From Rotaria socialis (lineage: Eukaryota; Rotifera; Eurotatoria; Philodinida; Philodinidae): a stretch of DNA of 64,000 nt. Under the pieces are notes generated by a model. It saw only the letters and a program-made list of their open reading frames with translations, was not told where the DNA came from and searched no databases. This document shows, piece by piece, positions 11,460 through 23,700 of this stretch (positions are counted from its first letter, which is position 1; every line of letters begins with the position of its first letter). The stretch lies in assembly GCA_905331475.1 (NCBI GenBank), contig CAJNYU010001622.1, positions 17,344 through 81,343 on the forward strand, given 5' to 3'. Both the position numbers and the translations under genes were made by a program.

Positions 11460-13090
11460 CGTTTCGTTTCAGAGGTGCAAATTGGAATTATACAAATTAC
11501 AATTATGCTCTTATTCATTTAGTTTTCGTTTCTCTTCTTTAGAATGTGTTCTCGTATCGATCAATAAGAATCGATCTACAATAACTATAATTAAGTACTC
11601 AATATTTTCCTTCCATTTCAGCTGGTGCAAATTCGAATGAAATAAATTAAATTCATTCTATTTCATTTTTCTCTAATTTAACATAACTAAGCTATATATT
11701 CTTTTTTTTCTTCTTCTTTAGACTGTGTTCGTATCGATCATGAACAATCAATCTAGTAAAATAACTGTTAGTAAGTATTCAATATGTTATTTTCATTTCA
11801 GTGGTGCAAGTGACAATTATACAAATTACAATTATTCTTTTCTTATTTGGCTTGTGCAATGGAGAATTGAAAGATAACTATTCGATTTTTATGAATGTAT
11901 AGGCAAATAGTAAATATATTCCAAATTTATTTCTTTCATGTTTGGTTCTAGATCTTCTATTTTACTTTTGTGAAACACGACCTGAAAAGAGTGTTGAAGT
12001 ATATAGGGTAAAAATTTAGATCCACCCCGCCCCTCCAGATCGGGACAGAGAAATTAATTAATTAGTCAATTGGATAATTAATTTCTCTGTCACGGTCTGT
12101 GATGGACTCTACTGACTCCATAGATCAAAATACAGGCCGTGACCGAAAGGTTGCATATATGATTACAGGCAGTGGCATAAAAACCACAAAGACTCACAGA
12201 CCGTGGTAGAAAGGTACCAGGAAAGGAACTCCATCGTGTTTCACTTTTTAATCCCACAGGGATTGCGATAACAGTTTTTTTTTAACGGTTCATAAACGGC
12301 TAAGAATCAAACTGTATAAATGGGTATATGATGTTTTGTTGTGCAACTTAATCATTAAATGTCGTCGATTCAATCAAACATAAGTTTATGTCATTTTTCA
12401 AATAAACAACATACTTTTCTTTTCATTTCAGGGGTGCAAATTACAAATTGGCGATTTTCTTTTTTTGTGTCTAGCATAAATCTCTTCTTTTTTTTCAAGC
12501 TGTATTCGCGAATCAATCATACACAATCATAATCTAAAATAACACTAAGTAAGTATTCAATATCTTCTTTTTTTCATTTCGGTGGTGCAATTTGAAATTG
12601 TATGTACAAATGACAATGCTTTTTGTTTTCTTTATTTAACATAAAGAAACGAGATAGTAAATTTTATCTTTTGTCTCTTGTCTAGAATGTGTTCACATCG
12701 GTCAACAGCAATAATGTTATTAATATGGAAATAGTCAATAGATTCCTGAATTAATGAATGAAAAAATATTCCGATATATCATTTATTCATTTGATTTACT
12801 TTATCTTTTTTTTTCATTCTAGATCTTCTACTTTTTTATTTTTGAAGGGTTGACAAATGGTTACGAATTAAACTGTACAAGTATAAGTAATTTTTAAAAT
12901 AAACAATATTTTTTCTTTTTCGCTTCAGACTTGCAACTTACAATTTTACAATTTTCTATTTCTCCTTTTTGTATCTAATATATAAATAAACTACATATTT
13001 ATTCTCTGGTTTATAATGTTGTTCGTATATTAATCAATTAAAATTTCTTCTTTTTCATTTTAGATATAAAATAATGTTCCAGAATACTAA
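11460..13090. repeat. Degenerate tandem array of 150-180 bp units, interrupted by element B
   Basis: A segment resembling TTTCATTTCAGNGGTGCAAATT recurs with GGTGCAA at 11474, 11624, 11803, 12433 and 12584, and a decayed copy near 12930. Each unit also contains a TTCTTTAG-AATGTGTTC-TATCGATCA segment and an AAGTATTCAATAT segment. Spacings are about 150-180 bp. The 630-bp gap between the third and fourth copies becomes about two unit lengths once the 275-bp element B is subtracted. Every unit carries polypyrimidine-AG acceptor-like signals, but I find no open frame across the units. Confidence 0.65.
11970..12244. mobile_element. Non-autonomous TIR element B (hairpin-bearing, 275 bp)
   Basis: The same GTGAAACACGA inverted ends as element A are present, followed by the same CCTGAAA-AGTGTTGAAGT leader and a C-rich patch. 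A perfect 17-bp stem (12044-12060 / 12075-12091, 14-base loop) has a sequence unrelated to the stem of element A. Three ACAGRCCGT-like motifs follow at about 31-33 base spacing. It sits inside the tandem array, which implies insertion after the array formed. No coding capacity. Confidence 0.6.
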
Positions 13091-13169
13091 TTTAATTATT
13101 TACTTTTTCATTTCTATGATATGTAGGCCAGAGGTATGCATGTTTTACTGTTTCTTATTCCTTTGTCCT

Positions 13170-13392
13170 ATGACATCCTATCAGAGCGGCTTCGTTGCCT
13201 GACCCAGATTGACTCATCGTGTTACTCTGTTACGGCGAAGTAGTGTAGTACTCAGGAAGGCCCCCGATGTTCGTATGGTCCTGACGTCATACGTCATAGC
13301 AACGTTCATTGCCCTACCAGTCCGGCGTGGTCCGCTCTCTGTGTATCCGTGTCTGGACACACGGCAGGTCCTTCTGGTCGCGTGTGAATAGT
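13170..13392. other. GC-rich islet of unknown nature
   Basis: About 220 bases near 50% G+C stand out sharply from AT-rich flanks just 3' of the ART-TPR gene. The islet includes a small stem CCGTGT-CTGGAC-ACACGG at 13347-13364 and a CTGACGTCATACGTCAT patch. Open frames exist on both strands but show no recognisable protein. It could be a fragment of a mobile element or transferred DNA. Confidence 0.4.
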
Positions 13393-13450
13393 AAATAATC
13401 AATAGTTATCAAAGCAATTTGTTTGAGTAAATACTAGAGAAAACAAACAT

Positions 13451-15480
13451 TTACAACTTCTCTTTCATGACTGCTATACTATTCATTACGTTCTTAATAT
13501 GTGGATGTGCTGAAGGAAGTGACTTTCGAAAGATATCAAGTGATTTTTCTAGAACTGGGAGTGCTTTCGAGTATTCACCCATGCTGGTATACACTTGACC
13601 GATGTTGTTGTATGAAGCAGCCAAATCGGGATGAGCCGGAGGCAAAGATATTTCTAAGATTTTAATTGGTTTTTCGTAATATTCCAGTGCTTTCGAGTAT
13701 TCATCCATGTTGTTATACACTCCACCAATGTTGTTGTAGGAACTAGCCAAATTAGGATGAGTCGGAGGTAGAGCTTTTTTCGCTATTTCGAGATCTTTTT
13801 CATAATATTCAAGTGCTTTTGAGTATTCGCCCATGTCGTCATACACTCCACCAATGCAGCTGTAAGAACGAGCCAGATAGGGGTGAGTCGCAGGTAGAGA
13901 TATTTCATAGATTTTGAGTGATTTTGAGTGATATTCAAGTGCTTTCGAGTATTCACCCATGTTTTTATATAATAGACCGATGTTACCATAAGTAGGCGCT
14001 AATGAAGCATCATCTTCTGGAAGAGTTTACCGCTTGATTTCGAGTGATTTTTCGTAGGAAGTAGCTGCTTCTTGGTATTTACCTTGATGATAATTTATCA
14101 CCCCAAGCTGATGATAGACATGTGCTCTATCACTATCAGTAGAAATATTGTCGAGTAATTCATTGTAGAGTTCCTCAGCTTGATCGTAGTGTCCCACTTT
14201 TAGCATCAAGTTACCCATTCGATACCATCCAGTCGTACCTTGAACCTCCTCTTTGATGCAATCAGTAAGATCAGCCAGTTGTGGATCACTCTCATCAGTA
14301 ATAGCCAATTGTACTTCCCAAAGGCGACTATTACTAGGGGTCTGTGTAATTTCAACGATGCGAAAAACACTGTGCATTGTAATAGAATTTCTTGTTCTCG
14401 TGGAAGAGCACTTTGTTTATTAATCATAGCAAATGGTGTGATTGAAGTTGATATTTTACTTGGATCTATTGTCATAATAAACGTAACACCCACAATATCT
14501 GGGTTTCTCTCTAGGGCGTCTTGAACAAATGATGTGGCCACTTTTTGTTTCTTACTAGTCGATAAGAAATTGTTGAATGAAAGGAGTCCACCTTTTGAAT
14601 CCATTAGATTTTGAAAGTCTTCTTTGCTCAGTCCCTGACCACGATAAACAGTAAAAGCTGTTTGGAAACTTGCCGACTGCTCCTGATGTAATTGTTCTAA
14701 TTGAAGATGAAGACTTCGAATGAAAAATCCTAATTTGCGCATCGCTTCCATATCAAGCGATCTTAACCCACGATTAAGCACAGCATAGAGAAACATTGGT
14801 TTCGTATACCAATAGACTGGTGACTTGTCGTGGTACTCACGCTTAAATTCACTTATTTCAGTTTCAGAAATATTCTGTTTTCGGAAAAACTTCACTAAAG
14901 TGTTCATAGATTTTTCGTCATCGTCATCGATTTCTAATATAATATCTTTGAAAATGATCGAGTACATGTACGATGGCGGTAACCGATCAAGATTGTTTTT
15001 ATCCAATCCTGTTGCTCCTTCTGTCGCCGTTTGCTTCGGAACGAAGCTCATTGGAATTGAATCATGATCGCACTCATGGGCGACCTTTTTCAGCGATTCA
15101 CATATCGGCTTGATGGAAGTGAAAACACCTCGAATCTTTGGCCAATCCTTCGACCATGATTCATCACGCTCCTTGTTGTCGCAAAAAACGTAAATGGCAT
15201 CCACTTTTGGTATGCCGTGAATGTCATTTACAAGGGCTTGCCCTAGTGCTCCCGATGAAATGATGAAGGCTTTGCCATCATCAATTTCATTGAGAAATTC
15301 GACACACTGCTCTGGTGTCGTGCACACATTTACATCACTTACCACTGAACGTAATTGTGCCAGTGTGTTTCGGCAATCGTCATTGTTTTCGTCGATGTTG
15401 CCATCGACCCAAATAACCAGATAATTCTGAGCCATTCGACGCCTTGAGGGCATTGCAGCAGCTGATTTTAGCCCACTCAT
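13451..15480 (-). pseudogene. Arginine ADP-ribosyltransferase-TPR protein, broken by a frameshift and a nonsense codon
   Basis: Reading from ATG 15480, an N-terminal alpha/beta region of about 150 residues is followed by an R-S-E class mono-ADP-ribosyltransferase domain. This has the Arg motif FTVYRGQG, the Ser motif NNFLSTSKKQ and the catalytic E-x-E in SALPREQEIL; such enzymes transfer ADP-ribose from NAD+ to protein arginine. Right after EQEIL (about 14375-14390) the frame changes: the expected continuation (MHSVFRIVEITQTPSNS) is in the next frame, consistent with loss of one base. It then runs through kinesin-light-chain-type TPRs. At 14027-14029 a TAA follows SLEIKR where Lys (AAA) would be expected, and the same frame resumes with TLPEDDASLAPTYGNIG. 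Four further 42-residue TPRs (GEYSKALEYYEK...LPPTHPNLA) run to 13451. Catalytic residues survive but the full protein cannot be made from this copy. Confidence 0.85.
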
Positions 15481-16033
15481 GTTGTTGCTTGATTAAAGGC
15501 GAGAATTGTGAACGCATTTTTGTTATTTATGCATAAATTGCGGTTTCTATTTCTATAGTCGATACCTTTTCTTTTTTTTCTCGATTTTTCGGCGGCATAT
15601 AATCTGAGTGTTTTATGTCTTGTTGACACAACAAGAAACGTCGCCTGGTTTCAAAATTGAAAATACAATAGACAGTAAACAAAGGAGCGAACAAAAAAAT
15701 TCCAACATTACTATTCTTTCCAACTTCGATTTTTATTCTTCTCTTTTTGGTAAGAACGAAAAAATTCTAAGATTTCATTTATTCATTTTGCTCTTTTCAT
15801 TATGTATGTGAATTTCTTTATTAGTTCACCCCTCGATTTACAATGCTACGGAAAACTATCCAAAAACAAAACATAGTGAAGGAAAAAGTGCATTTACTTT
15901 ACAATTATCTTTTATGCAGAAATTTTGATTTTACGGCTCTTCAAAAAATAAACCTATGAATTAGAAAATCAATACAAGTAAAAACATCCTCATGTTTTAT
16001 ACAGATCTTTTTTTTATATACTCTAAATTAAAA

Positions 16034-16138
16034 TGTGTCGCATATATGTGTTGCGAGTAATAGTGTCGTAGGTTCAGTGTCGAAAATATGTCGCAATAGA
16101 AAGTGTCGCTAAAAAATTTGCCCCGTTCTGTGTGTCGA
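16034..16138. repeat. Cluster of GTGTCG motifs
   Basis: Within about 100 bases, GTGTCG or a one-base variant occurs at least six times (for example AATGTGTCGC, TAGTGTCGT, CAGTGTCG, AAGTGTCGC, TGTGTCGAC), spaced about 10-25 bases apart. It looks like a decayed short tandem repeat or a mobile-element end. Confidence 0.45.
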
Positions 16139-17224
16139 CTATCTAATCGCGCTTTTCTATTTACATATAAAGATTACCAACATCTTTTCTATATGAGATA
16201 TGACGAGTAACAGTGAATTTTATTATTGCACATTATTATTAAAAAAAGTAAATCACTTCAGACAAAGAAAAAAACATCGTTAAAGAACGAATATTTGCCG
16301 AAGCTATTTTATTATGATTTTTTTTTCTCTATGTGTGTAATGAGTGAAAATATGAAGTTAGAGTACTTTTACAATACATTGTTGAATCCAACAATTTACA
16401 TGATACTATCGGAGAATATCAATACAGTTATAATGAATTCGAAATAAACGTTGTTTTCGACTTTCACAATTCGATGTTTACAGCAACTATAACAATAACA
16501 GACAGAGTATTAACGAGTGAGATAAATCGTTCGATTGAAGAAAAGTATTTTTAATGCATACTAATTATTGCAGTCTCTCAAATATGAAAATTTCATTCTT
16601 GAGAATATCCTTGTAAGCAAACAACTCCATTTCTTGTATTATTATTCTTTGCATTTTCGTTTCTTTCTCGCATGGTTTATTTTTTCGTTCTGGTGAGAAA
16701 AAGATCTCGGTTATTTTTGATTATGAAAATAAATTAATTCTCCAAAAAGTAGACGAAGACAAAAATAAAGATTAAATTTTCATCAGAATAACAACAATAT
16801 GTGTCTATCAATCTATCATCGGACAAATTTCATATGAAAACTCATGTAAACTCTGCCACTAATTAGGTAGTAAAATTTTCTTTATTGGCATAATCTTAAG
16901 TTTGGAATTTGATAAGTATAACATATATATGATCTTTCACTGGATATTTTAGAAATATTTTCGTCTATGACAATTGATTTGATGAAAATTGATCCTAATT
17001 GAGTAATACATCATAAAAAATGTATTGAGATAGTAGATGTTTTATTGTCACTGTGACTGTGAGATATTAGTTGCTGAATTCTATTTATGACCATGACTCA
17101 TGCTTTGCTCTGAATAGTTTGAATTCGAATTCTGATTGAGAATAAAATTGATAATGACTTTTTACTTATATCAAGTCTATAAATAATAAATTTTAAAATG
17201 AAACGAACCTCTTCGATTTATCTT

Positions 17225-17277
17225 GAGGGTGTGTGTGGGTGTGATTCTTTTGCTCACTTATATCACGCCCACACCCA
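17225..17277. repeat. GT-rich inverted repeat (telomere-like motif)
   Basis: GAGGGTGTGTGTGGGTGTGA is followed within 20 bases by its approximate complement TATCACGCCCACACCC, giving a stem-loop like those at 2831 and 21289. Confidence 0.6.
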
Positions 17278-18057
17278 AAGAGCATAACTAATGAGAGCCA
17301 AAGTGTTTATGATACATATGTTGAACAGAAGAAAAAAACAATTTGGTTACATACAGATAGCGAGCCGTTGACTAAATATCATGTTTGAACAATCAATTCA
17401 ACTAGATAAGGAAAATATGGTGGCATGCAATGAACTCAATCGATAACGTTACAGGCATGTTCGAGGAAACAGTCACTTATCCTCACCCACGACACACGAT
17501 AGTTTCTTGGAGAAATTCAATTTCCTAATATTCATGGATTCCCCGAATTGCTTCGATTCTGTGAGTTCAGACATAAAGCTCCATCATTGTAGTGTTGGTT
17601 TATCCTATTACAATTCAATGCTTTTGTTCTCATGCTTGATTTCTGTCATCATCAAGGGTTCAGAACTCAAAGAATCTGGTCACATCTCATATAAAAGAAA
17701 GGTTTTCTTGCCCCAGTAGCGAAGCGAGTCTTCTGAAAATTATCTGAACGCAAAAATTCTGATATTATTTATCAGGCAAACTGAGTTGCACTTAAATGTG
17801 CGTGGACCTTCAATGTAAAAATGATGACTACTACAACTACAATCTATCAAAACCAACAACAGTATTTTCTTCCGGTAAACATTTTTATGTTAAGATTCTT
17901 GAATATAATTTCTTTTTCATAAAAATAAAATGGTGCTGGGAGGTGTGGGTGTGAATGACAGAAAACTTGTAACCGTGAAGTTGTTCGATTCGCAAAGTGT
18001 TCAGTTTACATTTTTATAATAACTTGTCCTCTAATTTGAATGTATTTAAATCATTAG

Positions 18058-18717
18058 TTAGTGGGTAGTAGTATTGAAGGTGATATTATTTTGTGTACCA
18101 TTGCTCATGATAGAACGATTTCGAATAGCTGTTACTTCAAATTTGTTTACTAATTCTGTTGATTTATTCACATTAAATACATATTCCACGTTCCATTTGA
18201 TCAAAAACCAGAAACCGAGCAGTAATTGCCAGATGAGGCAAAGTACGAATGCGGCGCTTGAAATGATAGTAGCAATAATAATTGTAGCAGGAAACCAAAA
18301 GTGCATTTTGTAACATAAGTCCTCTGCCAAAGATTTTGTGTGGTTGTACTTCGTTGCGTCGGATAGTACCAACCATATAATATAGCGTATATAAAAAAAG
18401 AAAAACGGCAAAATGATATATAATAAAAATGATATAGATTCAAGAAAAATCGATGAGTTCCGTGCGGCCTCTTTCATGGACCAAGACGAATAAAAGCTTG
18501 CAATGAATGCGAAACATGTATCGACGAAATACCCTAGTGTATACAATGCAAAAAGTTTTCGCTGAGAGCAACTGATACATGTTATTATGGCAAAAACGAT
18601 TGTAAATAATCCCAATCCCAGTGCGGCATACGCCAAGTACCAAGTCATAAAGCGAAAGTATAAGTATGAGATGAACATGCTGAAACAGACAATTGATTCA
18701 GAGTATAAAAACTTCAC
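18058..18717 (-). CDS. Multispan membrane protein of unknown function
   Basis: The 219-residue frame has about five strongly hydrophobic segments separated by short polar loops: near residues 10-22, 26-48, 57-77, 92-117 and 142-175. It ends in a hydrophilic, Asn/Thr-rich tail with possible N-glycosylation sites (NGT, NIT, NTT). Length and hydrophobic pattern suggest a small integral membrane protein, but I recognise no family. The reading frame is long for this AT-rich background and its codon use is ordinary. The first ATG may not be the real start; an upstream exon is possible. No nearby gene suggests a role. Confidence 0.55.
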   Translation of the reverse strand: MKFLYSESIVCFSMFISYLYFRFMTWYLAYAALGLGLFTIVFAIITCISCSQRKLFALYTLGYFVDTCFAFIASFYSSWSMKEAARNSSIFLESISFLLYIILPFFFFYIRYIIWLVLSDATKYNHTKSLAEDLCYKMHFWFPATIIIATIISSAAFVLCLIWQLLLGFWFLIKWNVEYVFNVNKSTELVNKFEVTAIRNRSIMSNGTQNNITFNTTTH

Positions 18718-20736
18718 AAATTTGAACTTCGAGTTTTAATTTAAAAATTTTTTTTTTCTAGTTTTTTACTGTGTATTTATGTTGTTACCCCAGTGATGAT
18801 TGTGCGGAATGGAGAAGCATTGTCGTCATGTGCATGTTGTTCTTTCTCCTAATGGTCGGTGTTTCTTGTGAGTGCAATTATTTTCTTACTGCCGTCAGTC
18901 AATCGATGAAACTGTGAAGCATGTTGGGATGTTTGAGTAGGCTGAATTCGATTGGGATTTCCACGAAAAGAGAAAAATTGCATGGCAATGCCACAGAAAC
19001 TTTTAACAAAGTAAAAATGAAAAATAAACTAAAAAGTTATCAAGAAAATAAATGGAATCTTCTATTAACCTTAACCTTTGGTCGGAAAGAAAATGCTAAC
19101 GTGAAAAAAAATGGAATGGTGAAAATCTCGATTGAGTCTTTGGTGTGAATTTTGATGAGAGTGAATTGAGGTTGGCGGTGTAGACTTGTGTGTGAGAATA
19201 GGATTATCTCCAGCTTGATCGAAAATAAAAATGTTGAAAACGAAGTAGTGTAAAGGGACGAATCTAAGAGGGAAGACAAGGATGGCATAATTCTTAATAC
19301 CATACACTCTCATTTTTAGTATACTCAATCTTCTATATTTGTACTACTATAATTTTTGATATATTACGTTTTTTACATTTTTCCTTTAGAAATCAAGAGT
19401 TTTAGCCGAAATGCATAGCTCCCTATGGGCATTCACGTATATTTAACTCCCTCAAATGAATTAACTTCCAGTGAATGCATTCTATGTATAGCAGGATTGA
19501 TTGATATGTATGACTATGACCATACTTTTGCAGCGTTTACTATGAACTGGCAGCACTGAATATCTGAGCCAGTAGAATGATGAGTTCTTAGTTAACATTA
19601 CTGACGCTCAAATCCTTATTCGATCACTCTATTTTTTGTGTTAAATAAACTTTTCTAATGTTTAATTGGTAGGCAAGATCCATAGTAACATTTCTATTGA
19701 AACTCGGTTTCATACTGTTCTGTGAAGATTTCTTGTTTCCACTTAAAAAATATTTTACTTTTCAATTTTATTCCGACTCGCCAGCATTATTTCAATGATT
19801 TTTCAATCAGTTCTGAAGCTACCTATCATCTTTGAATACTCTGACCACATTGGTGCAAGAGATTTTCAACCGAAAGGCGAGTTTCAACTAGAAGTAGAAG
19901 CTGACCTTTTTTCGTTAATTTATTATTTATTTCTAAGTAGTTTCATTAGCTTAAATGAACCGGTGCCCGTTCAGCGAACACCCTTTCAACAAATATTTTT
20001 TTCCAATGAAAAAAACGAAAATGTAGGAAGGCAAAAAAAGAACCAGCGAAAAATAACGTCGTAAAAGCTCTTTCAACGAAATTTGTTTTCCCTCACGAGC
20101 TCAAATTACCTATATATGTGGATGAATTAGCATGGCGACTATGTGTACAAGTAACGACATTGAGGGTGTGGGTGTTGGCTGGGTATAGATTACATTTTTC
20201 GTTGTCGAAAATTTCTCTGTTTTGTTTTCGTTATTCACTCAAATGTGCTTTCGGCGTTGCAATTTTTCCATGAAATTTTTTTCACTCATTGTACTTTTTG
20301 CTGATTTATTGGTCCGTTGACATTTGAGGTCGCTGACATAGGCTTCATCTTCCAGTCGTTTCTCTCAAAATTTTCTCTAAAACTTGTTTCGCTAATTTGC
20401 ACCTTTCCTGTTCCGATTGTTCGCGGACAAGTAATTGAACACTACGTATTAATAGAGCCAATCTCATAAATAATGCTACATCACCACACCATATTATGTA
20501 GACTAATAGCACTCGCATTAGATCGTGAAAGAGCGTAGTTAGAAAGTACGAACTTTTGTGAATCTTTACTTTTCATAATCGAAAATATGGATAGAAAAAT
20601 GAATGAATAGAATTAATATATTACGTTTTTGCTTGTTTTAGGAAACTAAATGAAACAGAGCGTGAAGAAATCTGTTTAAATTTAGATATGTAGAATAAAG
20701 ATTTATTTTGTCGAAAAAAATTCATATTATAATAGT
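18718..20736. other. Non-coding stretch
   Basis: 2 kb between the membrane protein and PARP1 with no supported gene. A 89-codon frame at 19795-20064 has no recognisable domain. A GT-rich telomere-like tract lies at 20161-20184. Confidence 0.55.
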
Positions 20737-23700
20737 TTAATCCTTGTAGTTAAACTCGATACGTAGAAGATATTTGAGTTTAACTTGATCAGTGTTGTAG
20801 ACGATATATTCATTGTATAAAAGTGAGCTATATTGAATATTTGCATTTACTCCGTGGCCCATCGGAATAAGAACTCCATCGTCCGTATAATAATTTTCTA
20901 GAATGAACAAAAGTTTTTAGCTGTTGATAAAAGTTCGTTCTATTCACCTTTTGGATCAGGAATTGTTTGCCCACAACCTTTAGTTGATTGTGTATCAGTT
21001 GGTAAAGTTTCTGCTGAAAGACTTGTCGCATTATAACATTCGTACATTTGACCAAGAGCAACTTCACACAAAAGCAGCAAACCTTCAGGTGTATCTCTTT
21101 TAGCAAAGCAATAGTTTGCTAAATCATTTACAAATAATTATTCATCGGATCGTGAAGAAAAAGAGCTCACCGCTTTTAGAAACCATGTCAGCAAAATAGA
21201 CACCTTTACCGAACATGTAACCTGTCTAAAATAAATGAAAATCTGAGAAGAATAGGTTTTAAAATAGATTCTATATTTTATGAAAGATGCGGGTGTGGGT
21301 GTGGGTATTGGCACACCTTCGTGCCACTCTTACACCCGCAACAAGCTTCACTAATATCTATTTTGTTGTTAATAGACTAACCATGGGTGCTTCAGGCGGG
21401 GCAATACGTAGTCCTTGACTAAGTATTCCAGCAAAATTTGTCGTTCTTGAACCATGCCATAATAATTGACGATTTTTAACGTTTTTCCATTTTTGAAAAC
21501 GCTCATCTTCACTTGAGCGTACTACTTTAAATAATTCTTTTAAGCTTAATGTATATTGATTGTGACTTGATGCATGTGTATTAATCATATACTGTTCAAT
21601 ACGTTTGAACTCTTCTGCACTTTTATCAATCGACTCGATAGTACAGTTTAATTTTTTATAATGAACATCAATTGGATGTTCATTTTTTTCATCGATTGAT
21701 CCTTTCAAGATTGAATAGGCTATTTCAATGTCCAACAGATTATCAATCATTTGTGTTTTCGATTGAATTAAATCGATATTATCCAGTAGTTTCGGTTTAG
21801 CAAGACCGAAATCATGTGGAATAAGTGTGTAAAATCGATTACTAGCATCAATAATCAACGTCTTATGTGTTGCACCACTACTAATCAATGTTTGCAATTC
21901 AGTAAGAACTTTATAAGCCATATTTAATTGGTTACGTGAAAGTTTACCTAATGGCATCTTAGTCAGATCAATGTCGAATGATAATAATGTTTGCTCCATT
22001 GTGCCAACATTAAAAATAAGACGAATTATATCTTGTACAGGTTGTGAAAGACGAGAAACATTTTTAGAATTAGGGTCATTCAGCGCTTTTTCAATCTGAT
22101 CATTATCATCATGTTGTCCATAAACAATTTCAAGAGGATAAAGTTTATTTGGTATTTTTTTAAACGATCCTCGATCATCCCATTGATTACCAGTTTTATC
22201 GAAAAAGGTTCGACGAAATGCATCGATTGCTTTAGATTGTTTATTGTATTCGTCAACCTTTTTACTACCAAACGTTGTACCAGTCCGACCCGTAGAAAAT
22301 CAAAAATAAATCAATAGAATAATATTTATTGTGAAAACAAAACTACTTATCACGATCGAAAAAGAAACCATTGTTTCCCAGTGTCATCTTCAAGTAGTTG
22401 AATTTTGTAATATGAATTCGTACCACAGGTTATATCTACCATACCGAGTACTGCCGCAAAAATACCACCATTTTCAATATCTTTCAATACGTGACAAGTT
22501 TCTTCAAGTCCTACAATGAATGATCAACACAATTCATTAACATAAAACGTCAATATTTAGAGAAACTCACCAGAATCAGGATCGACTGCAGCACCATCTT
22601 TTAATTTCACGGTAACCTTTTCTGGCGTGAATTTTCTTGAGCGAGCTAAGTTAAAAATTTGAATCAAAAGTATGAAACATTTTCGAATACAATTCTCACC
22701 AAAAGATTTGGATGTAGGCGATGATTTTCGTTTCGTTTTATTCTCTTCGCGTGCTTGCTGCTTTCTAATATGTGGTAAAATTCCCCAAGTTGATAACTTC
22801 AATTTTTCCATCACAATCGATGGTCGATCATTGAGAACGTCATTCAAGAATTGTTCTGGAACAATATGAATTTCGAATTTTTGTGCATCTTGAATCTTCT
22901 TACTGCCTTTCTGCACTTCATCTATTGAACACATAGAATAAAAAGAAAACATATTTACATTGCATACAAAATAAAAGCGAGACAACCTTGTGTACTAATG
23001 ATGACATCGACTGATTTGTCAATAGTCGTAGCGATGGTTCCGCCTAACTCTTCGATTTGTTTATGTAAAGTACTCAATCTCTTTGATAAACGACCCACTG
23101 TTGCAACTGAATAGCTGTTCAGAGGCAAATCTGAATCGTAGTCAGGTCTACAATAAAATCACTAATCTAAGCCATCATAAACAAAACAAAAACGATTTAC
23201 TCTTTAATCTCCACTGCTTTGCCAATCAGCTTCGGTTTCTGAACGACTTGTGTGATGATTCGATCTTGTTGTGTATATTTATAGTTTTGACTACAAAATA
23301 AATTCAAAACCAATAATTGCATCTGGAATCATCTTGAATTCAATCTATAAAAAGAAAGAAACTTACAAAATGTCGTAATTTTCTTTGATTTTATCCGAAA
23401 TTTCAAATGGTTTTCGTTTAGGTAATTGTGTTGAATACGAACATTTTGTCCATTCGGTAACATTGCCAGTACAACGATAATTTGTATAACTAAATATTGA
23501 AGTTGACAGAAAAGATTCTCAAATCAAAATAAAACATAGTCTACTTGAAAACAAGACAACCACGACATTCTGGACACGGTTCAAGTGCACCGAATGCCAT
23601 ACAATCAGTGACAGCTTCAATGAGCTGAAATAATTGATTCAAGTAATTCGCGTTTCAAAAGAATTAAATAAATTACATTTGATTCTCCGAAAACCGACTT

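Larger units (their letters stand above)
15481..18057. other. Non-coding stretch
   Basis: 2.6 kb of AT-rich DNA without a supported gene. It contains a cluster of GTGTCG motifs at 16034-16138 and GT-rich telomere-like tracts at 17225-17277 and 17935-17957, listed separately. Several short frames here lack any domain. Confidence 0.55.

Noticed and set aside
19795-20064. 89-codon plus-strand frame
   Set aside because: No domain, signal peptide or splice partner; composition like non-coding flanks.
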